The notes under the pieces are model-generated. The model saw only the letters and a program-made list of their open reading frames with translations, was not told the DNA's origin and did not search any database. Shown here one piece after another: positions 23,016-31,283 of a stretch of 31,871 nt of DNA (within the stretch, counting starts at the first letter, position 1; every line of letters starts with the position of its first letter). The translations under genes were made by a program, and so were the position numbers. Origin of the DNA: a bacterium (GTDB lineage: Bacteria; Dependentiae; Babeliae; Babeliales; RVW-14); assembly GCA_010027825.1 (NCBI GenBank), contig RGUK01000008.1:1-31871 (forward strand), read 5' to 3'.

Positions 23016-24490
23016 TGCCTGATTTTGGCTTTGTCGGCACAAGCTACGTTGCCCCATCTATTTATCAGGGTGACCAAGAGTGCATCAATTTCTTTGCTGA
23101 GATTGACACATCTAAACAGCCTGGTGATCGTGGCATTGTGGCGCTTTATCCAACGCCAGGTCTTACCCTGCGAACTCAACTTCAATACGGCGCGGTTCGC
23201 GGTCTGCATACCTTATCCAATGATCAATATGCCATAGCGGTTTCCTATAACAAAGTTTATAAGATAGATTCATCCTTTACCGCAACACAAATTGGCACAT
23301 TAACCACTACCACGGGCTATGTGTCCATATCAGACAACATGACCACTCAAGGCATGGTGGCTTATATTGTGGACGGTGTAAACCGATACACATGGGTGCA
23401 ATCCACAAACAGCTTTGCAACCCTGCCATCTAGTGATGGCCCATGGCAAGGTGCTACGGTGGTAGATTCTGTGGACGGCTACAACATCTACAATGAGCCT
23501 GGCACATTCAATTGGGCTTGCACCGACTTGGATTCGCGCCTATCCACACAAGCCCTTTACGGCTCTGCCAACGGCTTCCCTGACCCCATTATCAGCATGA
23601 TTGTGGATCGCAGGCAGGTTTATCTTCTTAAAGACGTGACCACCGAAGTTTGGACAGACGTGGGTAATGTGATTGCTGGAATCACAAGTTTTCCGTTTCA
23701 AAGAGTGCCAGGCACTACAGCCCAAGCCGGTTGTGGTGCTGCATTTTCCGTGGCGCGTTTCGGAACATCTTTTGTGATGGTCTGTAAAGATACGCGAGGC
23801 AATTCCACCATCGAAATGATGTCGGGCTATGAGTACCAAAAAATATCAACTCATGCTGTTGAGCAGTCTTTGTTGAATCAAGTGGTATCGGATGCTGTGG
23901 CTTTTACCTATCAGATTGAAGGCCATGAAATGTATGTCGTAACTTTTCCAAGCGTAGGTGAGTACGGACTAACATGGGTCTATGACCTTTCCACAAAGTC
24001 TTGGCACAAATGGTTGGCATGGGATTCTGATTTGGCTGTTTATAAACGCCATCGAGCTAATTGTGGGTGTTTTTTTGCGAACCGTTATTTGGTGGGCGAT
24101 TACGAAAACGGCAAAATCTACAGCGTAGAAAACGAAGTCTATACAGAAGATGGCGCAAGAATTCGCAGACTGCGCCGAGCGCCACACCTGACCACAGACC
24201 TGCAAAGGCAATATTTTGATTCATTTCAGATTCAATTTCAGCCTGGCGTTGGTTTGAATACAGGTCAAGGCCAAAACCCCCAAGCCATGTTGAGGTGGTC
24301 TAACGATGGCGGCAGCACTTGGTCAAATGAGCATTGGGTCAGCATAGGAATGATGGGCAATTATGTAAATCGTGCGCTTTGGCGGCGTTTGGGTTGGTCT
24401 AGGGACAGGATTTTTGAAGTTGCAATTTCTGACCCCATAAAAGCCGTGGTTGTGTCTGCCGAGCTAAAAGCAAGCGCTGGTGATAACTGA
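23015..24490 (+). CDS. P22 gp10-like packaged-DNA stabilisation protein
   Basis: This 491-residue protein agrees with P22 gp10 (472) in size and style: FVGTSYVAPSIYQGDQECIN near the N-terminus, LYPTPGL at 44-50, and beta-propeller-like repeats ending with the RLGWSRDRIFEVAISDP segment. In P22 six copies sit below gp4 and hold the packaged DNA. The start overlaps the HNH stop (TAATG), with AAGGA nearby. It follows gp4 except for the HNH gene. Confidence 0.88.
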   Translation: MPDFGFVGTSYVAPSIYQGDQECINFFAEIDTSKQPGDRGIVALYPTPGLTLRTQLQYGAVRGLHTLSNDQYAIAVSYNKVYKIDSSFTATQIGTLTTTTGYVSISDNMTTQGMVAYIVDGVNRYTWVQSTNSFATLPSSDGPWQGATVVDSVDGYNIYNEPGTFNWACTDLDSRLSTQALYGSANGFPDPIISMIVDRRQVYLLKDVTTEVWTDVGNVIAGITSFPFQRVPGTTAQAGCGAAFSVARFGTSFVMVCKDTRGNSTIEMMSGYEYQKISTHAVEQSLLNQVVSDAVAFTYQIEGHEMYVVTFPSVGEYGLTWVYDLSTKSWHKWLAWDSDLAVYKRHRANCGCFFANRYLVGDYENGKIYSVENEVYTEDGARIRRLRRAPHLTTDLQRQYFDSFQIQFQPGVGLNTGQGQNPQAMLRWSNDGGSTWSNEHWVSIGMMGNYVNRALWRRLGWSRDRIFEVAISDPIKAVVVSAELKASAGDN

Positions 24491-24753
24491 TGGCCACCAC
24501 ATTACCCAACAACAACGTCAACATTCCATATAGTCCATTTTTGGATGTGACGACAGGCAGGCCGAGTCAACCTTGGTTGTTGTGGCTGATGAACCCTAAC
24601 GTTTGGACGCAAACCGTAAACACGGTGGTGATCAATGGTGGAACAATCCAAAACGTGGCAATCAACAATTCCACAATTGGATTGACCACACCTGCAGCAG
24701 GTAAGTTCACAAGCCTGACTGCTTTAAACGGGATTGGTGGGGGTACGTTTTGA
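24490..24753 (+). CDS. Small tail protein with fibre-type motif
   Basis: An 87-residue protein with YSPFLDVTTGRPSQPWLLWL (14-33), a common opening of short phage tail proteins, and a C-terminal GLTTPAAGKFTSLTALNG fibre motif ending GGGTF. It lies in the tail-completion region where P22 carries the gp26 needle, and no needle-like coiled protein is seen elsewhere. It starts by TGATG overlap with the gp10-like gene. It may be a plug or adaptor; this is inference from position. Confidence 0.62.
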   Translation: MATTLPNNNVNIPYSPFLDVTTGRPSQPWLLWLMNPNVWTQTVNTVVINGGTIQNVAINNSTIGLTTPAAGKFTSLTALNGIGGGTF

Positions 24754-25187
24754 ATGATTTAGAACTACCTGCTTTTGTAAGCCGTGAGCAAGTTGACCGT
24801 TTGCAGTCAGAAATGGCTGCTATGCCGCAAGCCGAATTGGTGACTGAACATCAATTTAGCCCTGGTATGTATATGCGAAAACTTTACCGTCCTGCAGGCA
24901 CATTGATTGTGGGCAAAGTACATAAAGAGCCGCACTTTTTTTTATGTGCAAAAGGTGAAATAATTGCATGGACAGAAAACGGCATGAAGCGTTTGCAGGC
25001 AGGTGACGTTATCGAATCCAAGCCTGGTACTAAGCGGGTGACTCTGGCTGTGACCGATGCAATAGGCATCACCATTCACAGAACTGATAAGACCGACCTT
25101 GATGAAATTGAGGCTGAATTGATCGAGCCGGATGAAACCGCGCTTTTTGATGCTCGAAATGATCTCAAAAAGTTAACAGGAGAATGA
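24750..25187 (+). CDS. Cupin-like phage protein
   Basis: A 145-residue protein with a single beta-barrel cupin look: FSPGMYMRKLYRPAGTLIVG (37-56), KEPHFFLCAKGE and LQAGDVIESKPGTKRVT. Several metal-ligand histidines of classic cupins are missing except HKEPH, so an enzymatic role is doubtful. Similar proteins occur among phage tail and ejection genes. The start is probably TTG at 24750 overlapping the previous stop (TTGA); the first ATG candidate is 21 codons inside. Function unknown. Confidence 0.68.
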   Translation: MNDLELPAFVSREQVDRLQSEMAAMPQAELVTEHQFSPGMYMRKLYRPAGTLIVGKVHKEPHFFLCAKGEIIAWTENGMKRLQAGDVIESKPGTKRVTLAVTDAIGITIHRTDKTDLDEIEAELIEPDETALFDARNDLKKLTGE

Positions 25188-25188
25188 T

Positions 25189-25935
25189 ATGAGTTGGGTT
25201 GCCGTAGCAATTGGTGGAAGCGCACTTTTAGGGTACATGGGTTCGCAGCGTCAAGCTGGTGCTGCCGAATCTGCCGCAGCAGGTCAAGTTCAAGCCGCTA
25301 GTGATGCCGCCCGTCAGCAACGGGAAATGTTTGACATTCTCAATGCCCAACAAGCTCCTTATAGGCAAGCAGGCTACGGCGCATTGACCAACATTCAACA
25401 GATGTTGCCACAGTTTACAAAAACATTTACACCTGCTGATTTGCAAACTAATCTTGCCCCCAATTATGAATTTATTAGGCAGCAAGGTCTTGGGGCTGTA
25501 AGCCAAAATATGAACGTAGGAAGTCCAGGCTCTAACGTTGACCTTGCGCGTCAAAAGTTTGCTACCGGCTTGGCTCAAGGGGCTTATCAAGATGCTTTAA
25601 GCAATTGGCGCAATCAACAGACCGACATTTACAATAGGTTGAGCAACTTGGCTGGAATTGGTCAAACATCACAAGGTCAAGCGCAAACGTTAGGTCAAAC
25701 CACAGCCGCCAACATTGGTCAGTTGGGCATAGGAGGTGCTACAGCCGCAGGTGCGGGTCAAATTGGTGCAGCTAATGCTATGGCAGGGGGTTTGTCTAAT
25801 ATTGGCAATGCAGCAACCTTGGCATCTTTGATTCGACCTGCTGGCGTTAATTTAGGGCCATCTTCTTATACAGGTGATGTATCGGGGAGCAATTTTATGA
25901 ATGCATACAACGCAATAGGTAGACCAAATGGCTGA
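25189..25935 (+). CDS. Ejection protein 1 (P22 gp7-like)
   Basis: This 248-residue protein (P22 gp7 is 229) has a hydrophobic, Gly/Ala-rich N-terminus, a QREMFDILNAQQAPYRQAGY helix (45-64), a central NYEFIRQQGLGAVSQNMN block (92-109) and a Gly/Ala/Gln-rich C-terminus. The YEFxRQxGLxA pattern is common in DNA-transfer proteins of P22-like phages. These proteins leave the capsid with the DNA and cross the host envelope. It overlaps the next ejection gene by eight bases. Confidence 0.8.
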   Translation: MSWVAVAIGGSALLGYMGSQRQAGAAESAAAGQVQAASDAARQQREMFDILNAQQAPYRQAGYGALTNIQQMLPQFTKTFTPADLQTNLAPNYEFIRQQGLGAVSQNMNVGSPGSNVDLARQKFATGLAQGAYQDALSNWRNQQTDIYNRLSNLAGIGQTSQGQAQTLGQTTAANIGQLGIGGATAAGAGQIGAANAMAGGLSNIGNAATLASLIRPAGVNLGPSSYTGDVSGSNFMNAYNAIGRPNG

Positions 25936-27433
25936 TTTCAACATCCAACCCATAGGCACACAAATACGTCCTATACAAGGCATGAGCCTTGGCGACATGA
26001 TAAATGTTGTACGTGGTGCACAGGCTTACCAACAAGCCGAGCAAACTAATCCTTTGGCTCTGCAGCAGCAACAACAAGCCGCTAGGACGGGACAAATTGC
26101 TTTGTCCGTTGAAGAACAAAAAGACAAAGAACGCCGCAATATGCAAGCTGTGATGGCTAATCCTAGTCTTTACACAACCAATGGCGAATATGACCCTGTA
26201 AAAGCAGCCAAAATTACAAGCGAAGTTGCGCCTTTAATGGGATTGAGCTACCTAAAAGACATGGCAGGCTCTTTTGGTGCACAGGAAACATTTAAAACGA
26301 GCGCTATCGGAACGCGATCCGCAGAACAAGACTTTGCAAACAAGCAAGTTTTAGGCATTGCAAGCAGGCTAACGTCCCTGATAAACAATCCTTTAATCAT
26401 TGCTTCAGAGCAAACTCCTGAAGCCATAGCACCTGAAGCGCTTGAAAAAAAACTTCTAAGCTATGCTGATGAACAAGCTAGAGCATTGGGCATACCTAAA
26501 GAACGTGCCAAAGAATTGATTGCTCCTTACCTTGCAGAAGCAAAAAACCCCGCAGGTTTAAGACAATTTCTAAAAGACAAGCTGCTTACAACTTTAGATC
26601 AAGGCTCACGTTTGTCTGCAATGCAGCCGACAGGTATAGGAATCAACACAGGCGCAGGCGGTGCTACTGTACAAACAGGGCAATTTGGGCCTTATTTGCC
26701 AGGTCAGATTTTGCCTGGTACTGCATTTGAAACACAAATACCGCCAACTCAACAAATTGTTACCCCAACTGGTCAAACTCAATTGGTTGGCCCTATGTCG
26801 CAACGTGGTAATCAGCCTATGGTTACGGGTCTTGGCCCTGCACAAACAAGTTTGCTTGGTGCAGGTGGTGCTTCTATTTCTGAAGACTTTAAAACAACGG
26901 TCAAAGATGCTGCAGAAGCACAACCAAGAATTGCCATTTTCCAAAACATTAAAAAATTTGCACCCGAATCCTTTACAGGCGTAGGCGGTCAGCGCAAAGA
27001 ATTGGCAGCAGGAATCCTTAACGCTATTGGCATTCCTGCATATGAGCAAGAAAAAGTTAATACAGAAGAATTGGCTAAAAATTCTGCATTGTTGGCTCTT
27101 GCTGGCGGCAACACAGATGCTGCAAGGGCATTGGCTGAAGTTGCGACACCAAACAAGAAACTGAACGAAAAAGCTATTCTTGCTATTGCTAATCAAATGA
27201 TTGGCATAGAAAACATGAAATTAGCAAGAGCAAACTTTTTAACGCCTGCACAAAATGATGCGGCTCAATATGCCCAAAAACAACTGCAATTTAATCAAAT
27301 TGCCGATCCGCGCATTTTCCAAGATATGACTGCTGAAGAAGTCGCAAAAGCTGCACAAGCCATGTCGCCAAAAGAAAAAGAAGATATGCTTGCCAAAATT
27401 AGATTGGCAAGACAGCTTGGAGTGATACGGTAA
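25928..27433 (+). CDS. Ejection protein 2 (P22 gp20 position)
   Basis: The 501-residue protein sits and measures like P22 gp20 (471). It is Gln/Ala-rich, with many predicted helices, a glycine/proline-rich linker at about 225-310 and helical ends. No enzymatic motif is visible. I do not claim sequence homology; order and size support a role in the second ejected protein. Confidence 0.7.
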   Translation: MADFNIQPIGTQIRPIQGMSLGDMINVVRGAQAYQQAEQTNPLALQQQQQAARTGQIALSVEEQKDKERRNMQAVMANPSLYTTNGEYDPVKAAKITSEVAPLMGLSYLKDMAGSFGAQETFKTSAIGTRSAEQDFANKQVLGIASRLTSLINNPLIIASEQTPEAIAPEALEKKLLSYADEQARALGIPKERAKELIAPYLAEAKNPAGLRQFLKDKLLTTLDQGSRLSAMQPTGIGINTGAGGATVQTGQFGPYLPGQILPGTAFETQIPPTQQIVTPTGQTQLVGPMSQRGNQPMVTGLGPAQTSLLGAGGASISEDFKTTVKDAAEAQPRIAIFQNIKKFAPESFTGVGGQRKELAAGILNAIGIPAYEQEKVNTEELAKNSALLALAGGNTDAARALAEVATPNKKLNEKAILAIANQMIGIENMKLARANFLTPAQNDAAQYAQKQLQFNQIADPRIFQDMTAEEVAKAAQAMSPKEKEDMLAKIRLARQLGVIR

Positions 27434-29811
27434 TGGCAACCGCTGATCTTTGGGAGCAAGCCCTTACAGGCAAATCTGTAGGAACGCAAGTTCCAAAGAA
27501 CGTGCAAGCCGAGCGTGACACCGAGGCTTTGCAGGTCATTCAGGGCGAGCTAAGAAAAGCCCAAGACGCACTAAGCAAAACCACAGACCCACAGCAAAAA
27601 GCACGTTTGCAAGGCGATGTCAATGCTTTGTTAAGAGAGATTTCAGCTAAGTCTAAAAACGCACCAACGGCTGCTCCTGCTCCTGCTGCTCCTGCCGCAC
27701 TTGCATTTAGCACGGCAGATATGTGGGAAAAGGCTTTGACAGGTCAAGCCATAGCTGAAGCGCCTACAGAATCTGTTAAAGAAAAGTCAGAAGTTCAAAA
27801 GCTAAAAGAAAAATTTTTCCAAAATGAAGAAAAAGCCAAAACAACTGGCCCTGCATTTTTAGCATCTGCCGCAGACGTTGTTGCCAATTTGCCATCGGCA
27901 ATAGCTGGAACTGGTGGATATTGGGCAGGACGCGCTTTTGGATTAACAGACAAAGAAGCCACAGAATCATCTCAAAAACTTGCTGGTGCTATTGCCAACC
28001 CAATTGGTCGTTTAACCGGTTTGGCAGAAACACAGGCTTATAAAGAATCGTTGCCATCACAAGCAATGGAGTTCATAGGTGGCGCAATCAAAAAAGGCGC
28101 AGAGTTTGCAAGCGAAAAAACAGGAATTAGTCCAACTGACATTGAGCAAGGCTTTAATGCTTTGACTATGGCTTTGCCTTTTGTAAAAAAACCAGCTATT
28201 CAAACAACGAATGCATTAAAAGGTAATTTGGCAAATCCATTGGAAATGCAAAAAGCAATGGCCGTAGATGTAAATCTGCCTCCATCCGTCCGTGCTGCTA
28301 TTGCTGAAAAAACTGCCAAGGGTGAAGTTATGACCCCCCAGCAAGTGCAAGTAATGCAATCTCGATTTGAGGCAAACAAAGCTCAATTAACGCCACCTAA
28401 ACAAACTGTTTTGCCAGCAACTAGCGCAACCATAGCTGGAACACAAGAAGCCCAAAGAAAAAGTCTTGGCGCTGCCGCTGTGCCTGATGAGGTGACTATC
28501 AAACAGGCTTTGTCGGTTGCTACGCCTGAACTACAAAAAGCCTTGTCTGCAATTCCGGTAGAAAAGACCAATGTACCCACATTTATGCGGCACATTGAAG
28601 CTGATTCTTTGCCTGTGCCCGTGCGTCTTACGAGAGGTCAAGCTACAGGCGACATTGTTAAATTGTCCAATGAACAAAACCGCAGAGGCAAAGACCCTGA
28701 ATTGGCGCAGCGGTTCAATGAACAAAATGGTCAGCTTATTGAAAATTTAGGATTGATTCGGGAAAAAGCCGCACCTGATGTCTATGGAACAAAGACCATA
28801 GAAAACAGCCAAGGCATCATTGACGCCTATAAAGCACTAGACGAAACCAAAAACACAGACATTCGTGCTGCTTACAAAGCATTGGAAGATGCCAACGGCG
28901 GTCAATTTCCTGTTGATGGCGCAACCATAGCCAAAAACGCTGAAGCCGCATTGGGTAAGAAACTTAAAACAGAATTCTTGCCCCCATCTATTGCCAAGCA
29001 GCTTGAACGGTTTAAAACCGAACCAATGACGTTTGAGCAGTTTGAGGCGATGCGTACCAACTTGGCATCAGAAATCCGTAAGGCAGAACGTAGCGGTGAC
29101 GGGAATGCAGCGCAAGCATCAAGCATTGTGCGTCAGGCATTGGAAGATTTGCCACTACAAGGCGGCGCATCAGCCTTAAAACCCTTGGCTGACAAAGCTA
29201 GGACTTTGGCTAAAGCACGGTTTGATTTACTGAAAAAAGACCCTGCTTATAAAGCAGCCGTAGATGACGCTGTACCCGCAGACAAGTTTATTGATAAGTT
29301 TGTTGTCAATGGTGTAAACAAGAACATCCAAACAATGGTCAATAATCTTGGCAAAGATTCGCCTGCACATCAACACATGGCTGCAGGAACTATCAATTGG
29401 CTTACAGACAAGGCAGGCATTGTTGATGGACAAGGCAACTTTACCCAAAAGGGATACAACACAGCATTGAAGCGTTTGGATGACGTTAAAAACGTGCAAG
29501 AGATTTTTAACCCTGAAACCGCCTCACAACTTAAGACACTAGGTAACGTGGCTCGTTACACCCAAGCGCAGCCCCGTGGTGCGTTTGTAAACAACAGCAA
29601 CACTTTGGTAGGTGCATTGGCTGAAAAAGCTGGTGGTTTGGCTCAAGCTGGTATTGAAAAAGGTTTGAACGTAGCCGTGCCTGGCTTGCAACTTGGAACA
29701 TCTGTAATGGAAATGAGAGCAAGACGTGCCGCAGAAGCTGAAACACGCAAAGCATTGGAGCTTGGTGCAGGCACAAAACAAACCGGCAAAAACAAACTTA
29801 GTGAAATGTAA
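27433..29811 (+). CDS. Ejection protein 3 (P22 gp16 position), 792 aa
   Basis: The largest gene of the ejection trio, 792 residues against 609 in P22 gp16. The N-terminus has two copies of a short motif: TADLWEQALTGKSV (3-16) and TADMWEKALTGQAI (94-107), separated by a coiled segment and an Ala/Pro-rich linker. The rest is mostly helical, with glycine-rich hydrophobic stretches around 150-250 and 720-760 that could enter membranes. It probably helps move DNA across the host inner membrane. No muramidase motif is recognised. It overlaps the previous stop by one base. Confidence 0.72.
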   Translation: MATADLWEQALTGKSVGTQVPKNVQAERDTEALQVIQGELRKAQDALSKTTDPQQKARLQGDVNALLREISAKSKNAPTAAPAPAAPAALAFSTADMWEKALTGQAIAEAPTESVKEKSEVQKLKEKFFQNEEKAKTTGPAFLASAADVVANLPSAIAGTGGYWAGRAFGLTDKEATESSQKLAGAIANPIGRLTGLAETQAYKESLPSQAMEFIGGAIKKGAEFASEKTGISPTDIEQGFNALTMALPFVKKPAIQTTNALKGNLANPLEMQKAMAVDVNLPPSVRAAIAEKTAKGEVMTPQQVQVMQSRFEANKAQLTPPKQTVLPATSATIAGTQEAQRKSLGAAAVPDEVTIKQALSVATPELQKALSAIPVEKTNVPTFMRHIEADSLPVPVRLTRGQATGDIVKLSNEQNRRGKDPELAQRFNEQNGQLIENLGLIREKAAPDVYGTKTIENSQGIIDAYKALDETKNTDIRAAYKALEDANGGQFPVDGATIAKNAEAALGKKLKTEFLPPSIAKQLERFKTEPMTFEQFEAMRTNLASEIRKAERSGDGNAAQASSIVRQALEDLPLQGGASALKPLADKARTLAKARFDLLKKDPAYKAAVDDAVPADKFIDKFVVNGVNKNIQTMVNNLGKDSPAHQHMAAGTINWLTDKAGIVDGQGNFTQKGYNTALKRLDDVKNVQEIFNPETASQLKTLGNVARYTQAQPRGAFVNNSNTLVGALAEKAGGLAQAGIEKGLNVAVPGLQLGTSVMEMRARRAAEAETRKALELGAGTKQTGKNKLSEM

Positions 29812-30032
29812 TGGACAATCAACAAGTATTTAATATCGTTGTGACCTGTGCTGGTTTTTTGGCAGGCTGGGTACTGAACAACATCACCAAAAGTCTTAAC
29901 AGGTTAGAAGATAGACTAGAGGATTTTCCGCAGCGTTACGTAGCAAAGGACGATTACCGCAGGGATGTTGATGAGCTAAAAGAAATCTGCAAGCAAATTT
30001 TTGACAAACTTGATCGAAAGGCCGACAAATGA
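29811..30032 (+). CDS. Membrane-anchored coiled-coil protein
   Basis: A 73-residue protein with one N-terminal membrane segment (about 5-25, VFNIVVTCAGFLAGWVL) followed by a charged coiled coil ending FDKLDRKADK. The layout recalls small phage lysis-module proteins placed before the holin, including XhlA-like and spanin-like proteins, though without a decisive motif. It overlaps the holin-like gene by four bases and could help lysis. Confidence 0.65.
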   Translation: MDNQQVFNIVVTCAGFLAGWVLNNITKSLNRLEDRLEDFPQRYVAKDDYRRDVDELKEICKQIFDKLDRKADK

Positions 30033-30193
30033 AAAACTATGTTTTAGAACGTCTTAAGGAATCTTCCACATGGCGCGGCATTATTTTGTTGCTGACTGCT
30101 ATTGGTGTGCCAATTGCCCCTGCCATGGCCGACATGATTGTCTCTGCAGGGTTGGCCATTGCGGGTTTGATTGGCGCAGTTACACCTGACTGA
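30029..30193 (+). CDS. Holin-like protein, 54 aa
   Basis: This short gene encodes 54 residues with two hydrophobic segments (about 17-33 and 36-52) separated by a short turn with a single Asp. TWRGIILLLTAIGVPIAPAM is a pattern seen in small phage holins. Such proteins pierce the inner membrane to release endolysin. The stop overlaps the endolysin start as TGATG, the usual coupling of holin and lysin. Confidence 0.72.
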   Translation: MKNYVLERLKESSTWRGIILLLTAIGVPIAPAMADMIVSAGLAIAGLIGAVTPD

Positions 30194-30702
30194 TGAAACA
30201 GAACTTTCAGACTGCTTTAGCTGCCCTGCTCAAGCACGAAGGCGGGTTTGTCAATCATCCTAAAGACCCAGGCGGCATCACCAATCTTGGTGTTACCAAA
30301 AGGGTTTGGGAAGCATTTGTAGGGCATGAAGTAGATGAACAAGCCATGCGGTCACTTACGCCCGAAATGGTTGCACCACTCTACAAACAGCGTTATTGGG
30401 ACGCTGTTAAGGGTGATGATCTGCCTGCCGGTGTTGATTTGTGTGTTTTTGATTGTGCAGTCAATTCAGGCGCTGGCAGGGCTATACGCTTGTTACAACA
30501 AACGGTAGGCGTAAAAGATGATGGATTGATTGGCCCTGCAACTTTGGCTGCAGTTAAAGGCAAGCCCACACAACAAACCATAGAAAAATTTACCGATACA
30601 CGGCAAAGATTTCTAGAAAGCCTGCCTACTTTCGGTGATTTCGGCAGGGGTTGGACTAGGCGTGTTGCGGAAGTTGAAGACGAAAGCAAAAAATTGGCTT
30701 AG
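30193..30702 (+). CDS. Endolysin (GH108 muramidase)
   Basis: The 169-residue protein has HEGGFVNHPKDPGGITNLG (15-33) with the catalytic Glu16, and a C-terminal PG_binding_3-like part containing NSGAGRAIRLLQQTVGVKDD (92-111) and GLIGPATLAAV. That is the full GH108 endolysin layout. It cuts the peptidoglycan glycan chain at the end of infection. No signal sequence or membrane anchor, so it depends on the holin. The stop almost meets the converging 28-aa frame from the other strand. Confidence 0.93.
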   Translation: MKQNFQTALAALLKHEGGFVNHPKDPGGITNLGVTKRVWEAFVGHEVDEQAMRSLTPEMVAPLYKQRYWDAVKGDDLPAGVDLCVFDCAVNSGAGRAIRLLQQTVGVKDDGLIGPATLAAVKGKPTQQTIEKFTDTRQRFLESLPTFGDFGRGWTRRVAEVEDESKKLA

Positions 30703-30785
30703 TCTTTAAAAATGTTAAAGGCAACCAAAACCGCCAATAACAGCACCGCACCACCTAACAGCAACAATAAAACGATTTCTAACAT
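30699..30785 (-). CDS. Possible 28-aa membrane peptide
   Basis: A minus-strand frame encodes MLEIVLLLLLGGAVLLLAVL and eight more residues, a single near-continuous membrane helix. Its ATG lies within the last codons of the winged-helix gene, eleven bases after GGAGG, so coupled translation is plausible. It overlaps the endolysin stop from the opposite strand. Its brevity leaves doubt, but the composition is far from random. Confidence 0.4.
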   Translation of the reverse strand: MLEIVLLLLLGGAVLLLAVLVAFNIFKD

Positions 30786-31072
30786 GGTATTGCAAGCCTC
30801 CATTCACGTTCTTGGTTGCCTGTACTAGATTTGACAGTTTTTCCTGTCAGCATAATTAAACCGTCTTTTTGCAGTTCAGGCAGCCGCCTAGAAATCTGAA
30901 CGCCATCAAGCCCCGTGTGTTTGGCAATGCCATCTTTGCCTAGCGGCCCGTGCTTTGCCAAGCATTCCATAATCGTATTGACGTGCTTGTTAGCAAATTT
31001 AGGAACGGCGTCAGCCGCCATGAATGATGTGATAGGGTCTGAAGACCTGGCTCTAATGTGTTCAAAACTCAT
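30779..31072 (-). CDS. Winged-helix DNA-binding protein
   Basis: A 97-residue protein with helices, then LGKDGIAKHTGLDGVQISRR (44-63) and LPELQKDGLIMLTGKTVKSS (64-83), a winged-helix pattern like MarR or Rrf2-type DNA-binding domains. Three starts are possible (31078 TTG, 31075 and 31072 ATG); a GGGG seven bases upstream of 31072 favours it. It follows the recombination genes and overlaps the upstream conserved gene. It may regulate late genes or act on DNA ends; no ligand motif seen. Confidence 0.72.
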   Translation of the reverse strand: MSFEHIRARSSDPITSFMAADAVPKFANKHVNTIMECLAKHGPLGKDGIAKHTGLDGVQISRRLPELQKDGLIMLTGKTVKSSTGNQEREWRLAIPC

Positions 31073-31283
31073 CATCAAACCCCAAATCTTTAGGTTTAGG
31101 ATCGTTCAAGTAAGCCCAGCCGTCCCACCCACCATCACGCAAGGGAATTACGTCTAGCTTCAGCATATCGCCACTTTTGGTTTCGATGATGCTGCCGATT
31201 CGTTGGTAGCGGTTCTTTTGCTGACCTTGGGCGTTGGTGTAATTGCCAACAATGGTGGAGATTTCTTTTTTGAGCTTAGACAT
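31062..31283 (-). CDS. Conserved 73-aa recombination-module protein
   Basis: A 73-residue protein, MSKLKKEISTIVGNYTNAQG and on, with the pattern GNYTNxQGQxKNRYxxIG and a LRDGGWDGWAYL ending. Similar small beta-rich proteins lie beside exonuclease and annealase genes in many phages and may bind single-stranded DNA. It overlaps the exonuclease stop by eight bases and the winged-helix start by eleven. Function is not established. Confidence 0.68.
   Translation of the reverse strand: MSKLKKEISTIVGNYTNAQGQQKNRYQRIGSIIETKSGDMLKLDVIPLRDGGWDGWAYLNDPKPKDLGFDDEF

Noticed and set aside
26606..27196. 196-codon minus-strand frame opposite the second ejection gene
   Set aside because: Cys/Phe/Ser-rich composition is typical of antisense to Gln/Ala-rich coding sequence; no ribosome site and no family likeness.
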